A stretch of 64,000 nt of DNA from NCBI RefSeq assembly GCF_019977275.1, contig NZ_AP024650.1, positions 1,612,001-1,676,000 of the forward strand, in the 5' to 3' direction. Below, one piece after another: positions 8,193 through 16,303 of this stretch; the stretch's first letter is position 1, and every line of letters starts with the position of its first letter. Source of the DNA: Arthrobacter sp. StoSoilB19. GTDB taxonomy: Bacteria > Actinomycetota > Actinomycetes > Actinomycetales > Micrococcaceae. The notes below the pieces were generated by a model. That model did not search any database. It was not told the origin of the DNA and worked only from the letters and a program-made list of their open reading frames with translations. The translations under genes were made by a program, and so were the position numbers.

Positions 8193-8639
8193 GTGACTGG
8201 ACTGATTCAGGTTGTGGGCGGAGCTGTGGTGGACCGGCTGGCCAATCCGGCTGCCCTGTTGGTGGCACGGCGAAGCGCGCCGGAGCACCTGGCGGGGCTG
8301 TGGGAGTTCCCCGGCGGCAAGGTGGAGGCCGGGGAGGAACCCGAAACGGCGCTGGTGAGGGAGCTGGCTGAGGAACTGGGAATCGGCGTGCGCCTGGGAC
8401 TGGAACTTCATGCGGAAACACCGGCTGGCTGGCCCCTCAATGACCGGGCCAGTATGAGGGTGTGGTTCGCTGAGGTGACCCACGGCGAACCATTGCCCCT
8501 TGAAGACCATGACGAACTGCGCTGGGTGGACCTGCGGGACCGGGAAGCTGTCCTCACCTTGCCGTGGATCCCCGCCGACTATCCGATTGTCCATGCGCTG
8601 CTGGAATCCGTGGGATCGTCGCTGGGCCGGAGCCGCTAG
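8193..8639 (+). CDS. mutT: MutT-type Nudix hydrolase (8-oxo-dGTP diphosphatase)
   Basis: A 148-residue Nudix protein. The Nudix box is complete: GGKVEAGEEPETALVRELAEELGI, roughly residues 41-64 (written here as overlapping parts GGKVEAGEE and RELAEELG), with Gly, Glu and the REUxEE core that binds Mg2+. The N-terminus LIQVVGGAVVD and the aromatic LWEFPGG are typical of MutT, which sanitises oxidised dGTP. Starts with GTG and appears leaderless. Its stop codon overlaps that of the convergent radical SAM gene through a shared CTAG. Confidence 0.85.
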   Translation: MTGLIQVVGGAVVDRLANPAALLVARRSAPEHLAGLWEFPGGKVEAGEEPETALVRELAEELGIGVRLGLELHAETPAGWPLNDRASMRVWFAEVTHGEPLPLEDHDELRWVDLRDREAVLTLPWIPADYPIVHALLESVGSSLGRSR

Positions 8640-9742
8640 AAAAGCGCGTCCTGCTGCGAGGGCCGGGACGAAGAAGGGACGCCCGGGGGCCCGGCATTCG
8701 TGCCGGCCGGAATGCTTCCTGCCGGGTACTGCGCTTCCTCGGCACGGGGATCGTCCAGGTCCCGGTGGCTGAAGCCGGACGAATGCGAAAACCCATGGCG
8801 TGCCTTGAAATAGCGGACCCTGCCGGCCAGCCAGGTGCGGTACTCCTTGGAGGCGTAGGAACCCGTCCCGTACAGGCGCCGGTAGCGGCCGGCCAATTCG
8901 GGGTGGTGTTTGGCAATCCACTGCATGAACCACTCCCGGGTGCCAGGTTTCAGGTAGAGGGCGCCGGCCGTAACGCCGGTGGCCCCGGCAGTGGCCAGGG
9001 AAGCGAAGAGGGAATCAAGTGCTTCGTCGCTGTCCGACAACCACGGCAGGATGGGCATGGCCATGACGCCGCATGGCAGTCCGGCCTCACGTAAGCGGGA
9101 GACGAGTTTCAGCCGGGCCCTGGGTCCTGGGGTGCCGGGTTCGATGGCCTCCGAGAGGGCCTCGTCCGTCATGGCCAGGGAAATGCCCAGCCCCACGGGC
9201 ACCTGCGTGGCAGCCCTTTTGAGCAACGGGATGTCCCGCGCCAACAGCGTTCCCTTGGTGAGGATGGACAGGGGAGTGCCGGATTCCGCCAAGGCGGCAA
9301 TGATGCCGGGCATGAGCCGGTACCGGCCCTCGGCCCGCTGGTAGGGGTCTGTATTGGTACCCAGCGCCACCTGCTGGCGTGTCCAGGATGCCTTGTTCAG
9401 TTCCTTGCGGAGGACCTCCGCGGCATTCACCTTCACCACCACCTGGCTGTCAAAGTCCATCCCGGCGTCGAAATCCAGGTAGGTGTGGGACTTGCGGGCG
9501 AAGCAGTAGACACAGGCATGGCTGCAGCCGCGGTAGGGATTGACGGTCCATTCGAAAGGCATCTTTGACCCTGCCGGGACCCTGTTGAGCACCGATTTGG
9601 CGGTGACCTCGTGGAACGTGATGCCGGCGAACTCGGGGGTGGTGACGGAACGCACCAGTCCTGCCAGCGGAAGCAGCGCCGGAGCAGCGGCACCCGCGGT
9701 GTCAGGCGTATCGGGTACCAGTGCCTGCGCTTCCCATCTCAT
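8636..9742 (-). CDS. Radical SAM protein, Rv2578c family (SOS-controlled)
   Basis: A 368-residue radical SAM enzyme. The 4Fe-4S-binding motif appears as NPYRGCSHACVYCFARKSH, with the three Cys of CxxxCxxC. Later elements PLSILTKGTLLARDIPLL and GLGISLAMTDE are shared with the SplB-like (spore photoproduct lyase-like) branch. The C-terminus is low-complexity Pro/Ser/Gly-rich. M. tuberculosis Rv2578c is a known LexA-regulon member; here a LexA-type box directly abuts the start, which supports a DNA-damage role, though the reaction is unknown. Start at 9742 (MRWEAQAL) matches the family N-terminus; an upstream in-frame ATG at 9760 lies inside the LexA box. Confidence 0.85.
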   Translation of the reverse strand: MRWEAQALVPDTPDTAGAAAPALLPLAGLVRSVTTPEFAGITFHEVTAKSVLNRVPAGSKMPFEWTVNPYRGCSHACVYCFARKSHTYLDFDAGMDFDSQVVVKVNAAEVLRKELNKASWTRQQVALGTNTDPYQRAEGRYRLMPGIIAALAESGTPLSILTKGTLLARDIPLLKRAATQVPVGLGISLAMTDEALSEAIEPGTPGPRARLKLVSRLREAGLPCGVMAMPILPWLSDSDEALDSLFASLATAGATGVTAGALYLKPGTREWFMQWIAKHHPELAGRYRRLYGTGSYASKEYRTWLAGRVRYFKARHGFSHSSGFSHRDLDDPRAEEAQYPAGSIPAGTNAGPPGVPSSSRPSQQDALF

Positions 9743-9750
9743 GGCTCCAT

Positions 9751-9766
9751 TCGAAAACATGTTCGA
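9751..9766. promoter_or_regulatory. LexA (SOS) box
   Basis: TCGAAA-ACAT-GTTCGA matches the actinobacterial/Gram-positive SOS operator TCGAAC-N4-GTTCGA in 11 of 12 fixed positions. It is embedded in a larger perfect inverted repeat (CATTCGAA...TTCGAATG). It ends 8 bp before the start codon at 9742, so bound LexA would block transcription of the radical SAM gene. Confidence 0.85.
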
Positions 9767-9803
9767 ATGGAAGTCAAGGCGCCGCGCGCTGATACCAGCC
9801 GGT

Positions 9804-9844
9804 CGCCCAGAGGTACCGGCCGGCCGCCCAGAGGTACCGGCCGG
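9804..9844. repeat. Two 20-bp direct repeats
   Basis: CGCCCAGAGGTACCGGCCGG occurs at 9804-9823 and again at 9825-9844, one base apart, between the LexA-controlled gene and the stop of the SIMPL gene. Each copy contains GGTACC. No function is evident. Confidence 0.9.
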
Positions 9845-9857
9845 TGGAAGGGGCGGC

Positions 9858-10517
9858 CTACTGCTCCAGGGCCCACGTGGCGGTCACGGCTGCCTCCACC
9901 CGGTTTGCGCCCGGTTCCACCGTCATGCCCTCCGGAGCAGAGGCCCGCTGCATGCCCGCCAGGGGAACCGGGCCCGGCGCCGGGCGCTGGTCTGTCACGG
10001 ACAACACCGGTCCCAGGCGGGCGGAGGCCAACGCTGCGTACTGCCCGGCAGTGCGGAGTGCGTCGTGCCAGGCGGCTTCCCGGGCCTCAGCCCGGACGGC
10101 GGTGTCGTCCGAAAGGACCAATTGCAGGGTGTTCAGCCGGGCGGAATCCCCGGCCGCGTCGACGGCCGCGGAGATGGTGGCGGACGCGGTGGCGATGTCC
10201 CTGAGCCGGACCGTGACGCTGCTGGCAGCCACGTACCCCACGAGCTTTTGGCCCTCGCCGTCCCGCCAGGCGAGGTCGGCGCGGACGCTCATCCCCGCCG
10301 AGCGGATATCGGCCGGTGCAACACCGTGGCCGCGGAGAACCGAGCCCATCATGGCCAGGCCTTCCGCGGCCGCCGCATACGCCTCCTCCACCGATCCGGC
10401 ACGGCACTCGACGCCCACCGAAACCAGCATCAGGTCAGGGGGTGCCTCCGCCCATCCCGTGCCCGTGGCGGTGACTGTTCGCGCATTCCCGTGCGCGGGG
10501 GCCTCCGGGCCCATCAC
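9858..10517 (-). CDS. SIMPL (DUF541) domain protein
   Basis: A protein of about 219 residues made almost wholly of one SIMPL domain: the opening TVTATGTGWAEAPPDLMLVSVGVE, the helix-rich AYAAAAEGLAMMGSVLRGHGVAPADIRSAGMSV, the mid-domain strand KLVGYVAASSVTVRLRDI and the closing VEAAVTATWALEQ. SIMPL proteins are beta-sheet oligomers; most are periplasmic, but no signal peptide is seen here. Function is unknown (the founding member is an IRAK1-interacting partner; bacterial forms are linked to oxidative stress). The GTG start overlaps the stop of the upstream HExxH gene (GTGATG), implying translational coupling. Confidence 0.85.
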   Translation of the reverse strand: MMGPEAPAHGNARTVTATGTGWAEAPPDLMLVSVGVECRAGSVEEAYAAAAEGLAMMGSVLRGHGVAPADIRSAGMSVRADLAWRDGEGQKLVGYVAASSVTVRLRDIATASATISAAVDAAGDSARLNTLQLVLSDDTAVRAEAREAAWHDALRTAGQYAALASARLGPVLSVTDQRPAPGPVPLAGMQRASAPEGMTVEPGANRVEAAVTATWALEQ

Positions 10518-10966
10518 GCCCGCCTCGACGCAGTGGGCGGGTAGCCGCCGGCCGCCAGCCCTGCCCGGCGCTCAAAGATGTTGCCCGTTCCCGGATTTCC
10601 GGTGCGCAGCACCGACCAGCCGGCGGCTGCCAGGTACAGGGGGATGAAGGGCAATCCGAGGCACCACGCGTACTGGGTGCAGTGCCCTTCCTCGTGTCCC
10701 AGGAGTGCGGGCCGGGACAGCAGCTCACCGGCCGTGCTCCGGCACAGCACGACGTTCCCAAGGGTGTAGGCGTGCGCGAACGGCAACCGCCAGCGGTAGC
10801 CTGCGGCTATGATCAGGCCGCGGGGGCCCCGGCTGATCTGCGTCCTGGCGGCGAGCGCGACGGCGAGCCCGGCCAGGGTGCTCCCGTTCAGGAGGTTCGC
10901 TGCCCGCCTGAGCCGTTGGGCCGTCGTCGGGCCGTGAACGGTACCCGCGCGCTGCCGCAAAGTCAT
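10514..10966 (-). CDS. Small HExxH protein, putative zincin-like
   Basis: A 150-residue basic protein that I cannot assign to a named family. A hydrophobic helix at about residues 28-42 (GSTLAGLAVALAAR) is followed by VVLCRSTAGELLS and the zincin-type motif GHEEGHCTQYAW (HEEGH, 91-95). A second hydrophobic segment (GLPFIPLYLAAAGWSVL, 104-120) follows, then NIFERRAGLAAGGY, whose Glu could be a third metal ligand. Start at 10966 is preferred over 11056 because the longer form runs into the pheS promoter region. It is translationally coupled to the downstream SIMPL gene. A membrane-associated metalloprotease-like fold is inference. Confidence 0.6.
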   Translation of the reverse strand: MTLRQRAGTVHGPTTAQRLRRAANLLNGSTLAGLAVALAARTQISRGPRGLIIAAGYRWRLPFAHAYTLGNVVLCRSTAGELLSRPALLGHEEGHCTQYAWCLGLPFIPLYLAAAGWSVLRTGNPGTGNIFERRAGLAAGGYPPTASRRA

Positions 10967-10993
10967 GAGGCCATGGTAGCCGGAGGGTTCAAC

Positions 10994-10999
10994 TAGACT
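10994..10999 (+). promoter_or_regulatory. Putative -10 box of pheST
   Basis: TAGACT, preceded by no clear -35, would start a transcript near 11006 and give a leader of about 160 nt before pheS. Confidence 0.35.
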
Positions 11000-11049
11000 G
11001 GAGGGCAGTGGCCGCCGGTCCTGCCGGCGAGCCCTGACCTGGTCATTGA

Positions 11050-11154
11050 ATGACACTGACGTTCAGCGCATTCATCCATGACCTGCCAGCGACGGACGCG
11101 CCGGGCGGGAAACCGCCAACGGCTGCCCCGGCCGCCGGCAGCCACGACTCGTAG
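11050..11154 (+). CDS. Possible pheST leader peptide
   Basis: A 34-codon open frame (ATG 11050, TAG 11152-11154) in the pheS leader, starting MTLTFSAFIHDLP, with Phe at positions 5 and 8. It is followed by, and partly overlaps, a GC hairpin (GGCTGCC around 11121 with GGCAGCC around 11136) shortly before the pheS start. Only two Phe codons are present, so attenuation is a possibility rather than a demonstrated feature, and no Shine-Dalgarno is obvious. Confidence 0.25.
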   Translation: MTLTFSAFIHDLPATDAPGGKPPTAAPAAGSHDS

Positions 11155-11167
11155 CTAAGAACAGTAG

Positions 11168-12229
<1,062 letters not shown>

Positions 12230-12231
12230 CA

Positions 12232-14775
12232 GTGCGTATCCCACTTTCCTGGCTGCGTGAATTCGCGGCCGTACCGGCCGATGCAACGGCCGAAGACGTC
12301 ATGGCCGAACTGGTCAAGGTGGGCTTCGAGGAAGAAGCGGTCCACCGCCCCACGGACACGCTGAGGGGCCCTGTCGTGGTGGGCCAGGTCCTGAGCCTGG
12401 TCAAGGAACCCCAGACCAACGGCAAGACCATCAACTGGTGCCAGGTCCGCGTTGTCCCCGAAGGGCAGGAGCAGACCCTCACCGGGGACGGCATTGACCC
12501 CTCCGGCGTCCAGGGCATCATCTGCGGCGCCCACAACTTCGTTGAGGGCGACAAAGTGGTGGTCACGCTTCCGGGTGCCGTGCTGCCCGGCGACTTCCAC
12601 ATTTCGGCCCGCAAGACCTACGGCCACCTGTCCGCCGGCATGATCGCCTCAGTCCGCGAACTGGGCATCGGCGAGGACCACGACGGCATCCTGGTGCTGT
12701 CCCGCATCGGGCTGGACCCGGAAGTGGGCACCGACGCCATGGAACTGCTGGGCCTCTATGACCAGGCCGCGGAAATCAACGTCACCCCGGACCGCGGGTA
12801 CGCCTTCTCCATCCGTGGGGTTGCCCGCGAGTACGCCCACGCCACCGGCACCGCCTTCACGGACCCTGCCGCGAAGGTCAACGCCCCGGCAGAGCTGTCC
12901 GGGGGTTACGGCGTCAAACTCAACGACGACGCCCCCATTTACGGCAAGCCCGGCTGCGACCGCTTCGTGGCACGCACCGTGCGCGGCGTTGACGCTACCC
13001 GCCCCACCCCGCCGTGGATGGTGTCCCGGCTCCGGCTGGCAGGCATCCGCTCCATCTCCCTGCCGGTGGACATCTCCAATTACGTCATGCTCGAGCTGGG
13101 CCAGCCCACGCACTGCTACGACCTGGACAAGCTGTCCGGCGACATCGTGGTGCGGCGTGCCTCCGCAGGCGAGAAGATCACCACCCTGGACGGCAAGGAG
13201 CGCACCCTTGACGCCGAGGACCTGCTGATCACCGACAATTCGGGCGCCATCGGCATTGCGGGCGTCATGGGCGGCGCCGCCACAGAGGTGAGTGACTCGA
13301 CGTCGAACGTCCTGGTGGAAGCAGCGCACTTCGACGAGGTGTCCATTGGGCGGTCGCGTCGCCGGCACAAGCTGCCCTCCGAGGCGTCCAAGCGCTTCGA
13401 GCGCGGGGTTGACTGGCAGGTGGCGGGCGTCGCCGCCCAGCGCGTGGTGGACCTCCTGGTGGAACTGGCCGGCGGCACCGCCGACGAACCCGGAACCGAC
13501 GTGGGCACGGCTCCGGAAACCATCACCATCGGGCTGCCCGCCGGCTTCGCCGCTGCCCGCATCGGCGTCGACTTCACCGAAGAGCAGATCGTCACCTCCC
13601 TGGAGGACCTGGGCGCCGTCGTGGAGAAGAACGACGGCGGCTGGAGCGTTACGCCGCCCACGTGGCGCAGCGACCTGGAGACCAAGGAAGACCTGACCGA
13701 GGAAATCGCACGGCTGGTGGGCTACGACAAGATCCCGGCCACCCTGCCGGTGGCCCCTCCGGGGCGCGGACTCACCCGGATCCAGCAGCAGCGCCGGCGC
13801 CTGATCCAGTCGCTGGCCGACGCCGGCCTGACCGAGGTGCTGTCCTACCCGTTCGTGTCCAAGGCCGCCAACGACACCTTTGGCGTCGCCGAGCAGGGTG
13901 CCCAGCGGAGCGCGGTCAAGCTGGCCAACCCCATCAGCGAGGAACAGGGCTACCTGCGCACGTCCATCCTGCCGGGGCTGATCGAGGTGGCCAAGCGCAA
14001 CCACTCGCGCGGCTTCCGCGACCTCGCCCTGTTCGAATCGGGCCTGGTGTTCCTTCCCGCCGGGACCGTGGGCACTGCCTCCATCCCGCCGCTGGGCGCC
14101 AAGCCCGCCGACGAGGTGCTCGACGCACTGTACGACGGCGTCCCGGACCAGCCGTTCCATGTGGCCGCCATCCTCACCGGCCACGATTCCCCGGCTGCTG
14201 CCGGCCATACTCCGCGGACGTGGGACTGGGCCGACGCGCTGGATGTTGCCCGCCTTGCGGGCGACGTCCTCGGCGTCGACCTTGTGGTCACGCAGGGCAG
14301 CCACCAGGCGTTCCATCCCGGCCGCACCGCCCGGCTCGCACTGCGGACGGGAGAGACCGTGGGGTACGCGGGCGAACTGCACCCCAAGCTGCTGGCGGCC
14401 TCGGACATGCCGGCCCGTTCGGTGGCACTTGAACTCAATGCCGACGCCCTGTTTGAGGCGGCACCGGATGTGATCGTGGCCCGCCACATCTCCACGTTCC
14501 CGGTGGCGACGCAGGACGTTGCACTCGTTGTTCCCGCCGACGTGCCCGCGGACGAGGTCCTTGGTGCGCTGCGTGAAGGCGCCGGTGAGCTGCTGGAGGA
14601 CGTCGCGCTGTTCGATGTCTACGCAGGCAAGGGCATCGAGGAGGGCAAGAAGTCGCTGGCCTTCGGCCTCCGCTTCCGCGCCGCTGACCGCACCCTCACC
14701 GCTGACGAAGCCTCGGCCGCGCGTGAGCAGGCAGTTGCCCTGGCCGCGGAACGGTTCGGAGCCGTCCAGCGCTAA
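12232..14775 (+). CDS. pheT: Phenylalanine-tRNA ligase beta subunit
   Basis: An 847-residue protein that begins with GTG (VRIPLSWLREF). It has the EMAP-type tRNA-binding domain near residues 40-150 (VVVGQVLSLVKEP, GIICGAHNFVEGDKVVV), the B3/B4 editing region (GCDRFVARTVRGVD), the B5 domain, and the C-terminal FDX-ACB anticodon-binding domain (FPVATQDVALVVPADVPADEV to FGLRFRAADRTLT). The subunit edits Tyr-tRNAPhe and binds tRNA. The terminator hairpin expected after the stop is split by an insertion sequence. Confidence 0.97.
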   Translation: MRIPLSWLREFAAVPADATAEDVMAELVKVGFEEEAVHRPTDTLRGPVVVGQVLSLVKEPQTNGKTINWCQVRVVPEGQEQTLTGDGIDPSGVQGIICGAHNFVEGDKVVVTLPGAVLPGDFHISARKTYGHLSAGMIASVRELGIGEDHDGILVLSRIGLDPEVGTDAMELLGLYDQAAEINVTPDRGYAFSIRGVAREYAHATGTAFTDPAAKVNAPAELSGGYGVKLNDDAPIYGKPGCDRFVARTVRGVDATRPTPPWMVSRLRLAGIRSISLPVDISNYVMLELGQPTHCYDLDKLSGDIVVRRASAGEKITTLDGKERTLDAEDLLITDNSGAIGIAGVMGGAATEVSDSTSNVLVEAAHFDEVSIGRSRRRHKLPSEASKRFERGVDWQVAGVAAQRVVDLLVELAGGTADEPGTDVGTAPETITIGLPAGFAAARIGVDFTEEQIVTSLEDLGAVVEKNDGGWSVTPPTWRSDLETKEDLTEEIARLVGYDKIPATLPVAPPGRGLTRIQQQRRRLIQSLADAGLTEVLSYPFVSKAANDTFGVAEQGAQRSAVKLANPISEEQGYLRTSILPGLIEVAKRNHSRGFRDLALFESGLVFLPAGTVGTASIPPLGAKPADEVLDALYDGVPDQPFHVAAILTGHDSPAAAGHTPRTWDWADALDVARLAGDVLGVDLVVTQGSHQAFHPGRTARLALRTGETVGYAGELHPKLLAASDMPARSVALELNADALFEAAPDVIVARHISTFPVATQDVALVVPADVPADEVLGALREGAGELLEDVALFDVYAGKGIEEGKKSLAFGLRFRAADRTLTADEASAAREQAVALAAERFGAVQR

Positions 14776-14798
14776 GCAGGACAAACCCGTGAACCACG

Positions 14799-14819
14799 GA
14801 AGTCCCCGCACCCTTGAAT
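14799..14819 (+). terminator. Left arm of the split pheT terminator
   Basis: GAAGTCCCCGC (14799-14809) then ACCC, 24 bp after the pheT stop. Its complement, GCGGGGACTTC, lies at 16267-16277 on the other side of the IS. Removing the IS and one copy of the 4-bp duplication rejoins a hairpin of 11 + 3 bp around a loop of about 6 nt. Confidence 0.8.
14816..14819. repeat. Target-site duplication (left), GAAT
   Basis: GAAT directly precedes the left IS end; the same four bases (16259-16262) directly follow the right end. Confidence 0.75.
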
Positions 14820-14846
14820 TGAACTGCTCCCCGGAAGTTGGACTGA
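14820..14846. repeat. IS left terminal inverted repeat
   Basis: 27 bp beginning TGAACTGCTCCCCGGAAG, the exact reverse complement of 16232-16258. Confidence 0.95.
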
Positions 14847-14858
14847 CTAAATAAGAGC

Positions 14859-15713
14859 CTAAGCCGCGAGGGTCTGGGTCCGGTATTGCACCGGGCTCAG
14901 GCCCTTGAGCTTTGTCGAGATTCTTTCGGTGTTGTACCAGCGGATGTATTCGTGCAGTGCCCCTGCCAAGGCGTCGGTGCTGAGGTATCGCACGTGGTGG
15001 AAGAGCTCTTCCTTAAGGTGGCCGAAGAAGTTTTCCATCACGGCGTTGTCGTAGCAGTTGCCCTTGCGTGACATCGACTGGCTCGCGCCGGCTTCCTGTA
15101 AGAGTTTTCGCCACGAGACGTGCTGGTACTGGAAGCCCTGGTCCGAATGCACGAGTGGCTGCTGGTTATCCTCAAGGCAGGCAAGGGCCTGGCGCAGCGA
15201 ATTATTGGTGAGCTCCAGATTCGGAGACGGGCTGATCGAGTAGGAGATGATCTGCCGGTCGAAAAGATCCATAACCGGCGAAAGGTAGAGCTTACGGTCG
15301 CCGACGCTGAACTCCGTCACATCCGTTACCCACTTCCGGTTCGGGGCATCAGCCTCGAACTCCCGGTTCAACACGTTCGGAGCAACCCGGCCCTGCCCGC
15401 CCTGGTAGGAGTTATAACGCTTCTTCCGCCGGACCTTGCACACCAGATTCAGGGACCGCATGAGCTTCAGAACGGTCTTTTTCGCGACCGTCCACCCTTG
15501 CTTGACCATCTCGGTGTGGACCCGCCGGTGCCCGTACCGGCCATGGTTCTTCTCGAAAATTTCCCTGACAGCGGCCTTGATGAACTCCTGCGGATCAGGG
15601 CCTTGGATGCGTGCCTGATGATAGAAGAACGTCGATCTGGCAAGAGATGCTGCCTGCAGCAGGACCGGAAGCGGGAAGTCAGCCTTGAGAGCGATGAGGG
15701 CTTGGACCTTCAC
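14859..15713 (-). CDS. IS3-family transposase OrfB (DDE integrase core)
   Basis: A 284-residue integrase-type catalytic subunit. It has the HTH_21-type N-terminal region (SRSTFFYHQARIQ, FEKNHGRYGHRRVHTEM) and the rve core with the catalytic triad: first Asp in WVTDVTEFSV, second Asp in LVHSDQGFQYQ, and Glu in NAVMENFFGHLKEELF. It closes with YIRWYNTERISTKLKGLSPVQYR, typical of the IS150 group. The GTG start overlaps the stop of orfA (GTGA), so OrfB may be made by coupling. IS3 elements normally also produce an OrfAB fusion by -1 frameshifting, but no obvious slippery heptamer was recognised here. No frameshift or stop interrupts the gene. Confidence 0.95.
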   Translation of the reverse strand: MKVQALIALKADFPLPVLLQAASLARSTFFYHQARIQGPDPQEFIKAAVREIFEKNHGRYGHRRVHTEMVKQGWTVAKKTVLKLMRSLNLVCKVRRKKRYNSYQGGQGRVAPNVLNREFEADAPNRKWVTDVTEFSVGDRKLYLSPVMDLFDRQIISYSISPSPNLELTNNSLRQALACLEDNQQPLVHSDQGFQYQHVSWRKLLQEAGASQSMSRKGNCYDNAVMENFFGHLKEELFHHVRYLSTDALAGALHEYIRWYNTERISTKLKGLSPVQYRTQTLAA

Positions 15714-16198
15714 CGTCGTTCCTGCGCCCTCAAGGCCCGCAATTTTCCCAGGTAAGCCACTTCCGCCCGCAACCGTTCGTTCTCCCGCCGTAACCGCTCC
15801 AGTTCCGATACCTCGGCCGGCTGCGGGGCATCAGGTGCCTTAGGCCTGCCCTTGGACTTGGGACGTAATGCGTCCGGGCCCTCGCGGCGATACGCCCGGG
15901 CCCACGTCTTCAGTAGCGTGGGCGAGGACAAACCCACCTCCGCCGCGAGATCCGGGGCAGTCTCACCGGCGATAAACCGTTCAACCAGCGCGAGCTTGAA
16001 TTCGAACGAGTACACCTGTTTCGTCGGCTTGGCCACCAGCGCTCCTCGACCATGGATCTTCCACCGCCGATAGAGAACCCTTATCGGCGGGCGGGACACC
16101 CCTAGCAACGTCGCCGCCGCACTATCCGCGATGCCCTTCTCAAACCACGCTACAGCGGCCTCACGCTGAACCTCAGACAACGAACTACGTGCATGCAT
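15710..16198 (-). CDS. IS3-family transposase OrfA (helix-turn-helix)
   Basis: A 162-residue DNA-binding subunit. Two HTH-like stretches are visible (residues 5-55, EVQREAAVAWFEKGIADSAA and LGVSRPPIRVLYRRWK; and about 65-120, ALVERFIAGETAPDLAAEVG and SSPTLLKTWARAYRREG). They are followed by a leucine-zipper-like C-terminus, VSELERLRRENERLRAEVAYLGKL, through which OrfA and OrfAB multimerise. It recognises the terminal repeats. The ATG at 16198 lies next to the hairpin made by the right terminal repeat and its inner copy. Confidence 0.93.
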   Translation of the reverse strand: MHARSSLSEVQREAAVAWFEKGIADSAAATLLGVSRPPIRVLYRRWKIHGRGALVAKPTKQVYSFEFKLALVERFIAGETAPDLAAEVGLSSPTLLKTWARAYRREGPDALRPKSKGRPKAPDAPQPAEVSELERLRRENERLRAEVAYLGKLRALRAQERR

Positions 16199-16258
16199 AA
16201 AACTGCTCCCCGGAAGTCGGAACTGAATTTCTCAGTCCAACTTCCGGGGAGCAGTTCA
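16199..16258. repeat. IS right end: terminal repeat plus inverted inner copy
   Basis: The right terminal repeat (16232-16258) is the exact complement of the left end. About 16200-16225 carries an inverted, slightly diverged copy (ACTGCTCCCCGGAAGT...), separated from it by ATTTC. The pair can fold into a hairpin with a stem of about 25 bp directly upstream of the orfA start codon. Confidence 0.88.
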
Positions 16259-16277
16259 GAATGGGCGCGGGGACTTC
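16259..16277 (+). terminator. Target duplication (right) and right arm of the split terminator
   Basis: GAAT (16259-16262), then GGGC and GCGGGGACTTC (16267-16277), complementary to 14799-14809. It lies between the IS and the minus-strand quinone oxidoreductase gene, so the ancestral hairpin served convergent genes. Confidence 0.75.
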
Positions 16278-16303
16278 TTCATTATCCGGCGAAGCGGGGT
16301 TTC

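Larger units (their letters stand above)
14820..16258 (-). mobile_element. Complete IS3-family insertion sequence (IS150-like), 1439 bp
   Basis: Perfect 27-bp terminal inverted repeats (14820-14846 and 16232-16258) begin TG and end CA, as is standard for IS3. They enclose two overlapping minus-strand genes, an HTH OrfA and a DDE OrfB, and are flanked by a GAAT duplication. All parts look intact, so the element may be active. It inserted in the loop of the pheT terminator. A second, inverted copy of the end sequence lies just inside the right end (about 16200-16225), giving a strong hairpin upstream of orfA. Confidence 0.93.

Noticed and set aside
8636-8639. Overlap of the mutT and radical SAM stop codons as an annotation error
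   Set aside because: Both reading frames are well supported to their ends; the shared CTAG gives each strand its own stop.
12649-14811. 720-codon minus-strand frame opposite pheT
   Set aside because: Same GC effect; pheT is complete on the plus strand.
15710-15760. Programmed -1 frameshift joining IS OrfA and OrfB
   Set aside because: Expected for IS3 elements, but no clear slippery heptamer with a stimulatory structure was recognised; the GTGA overlap alone explains coupled translation, so it was not annotated.
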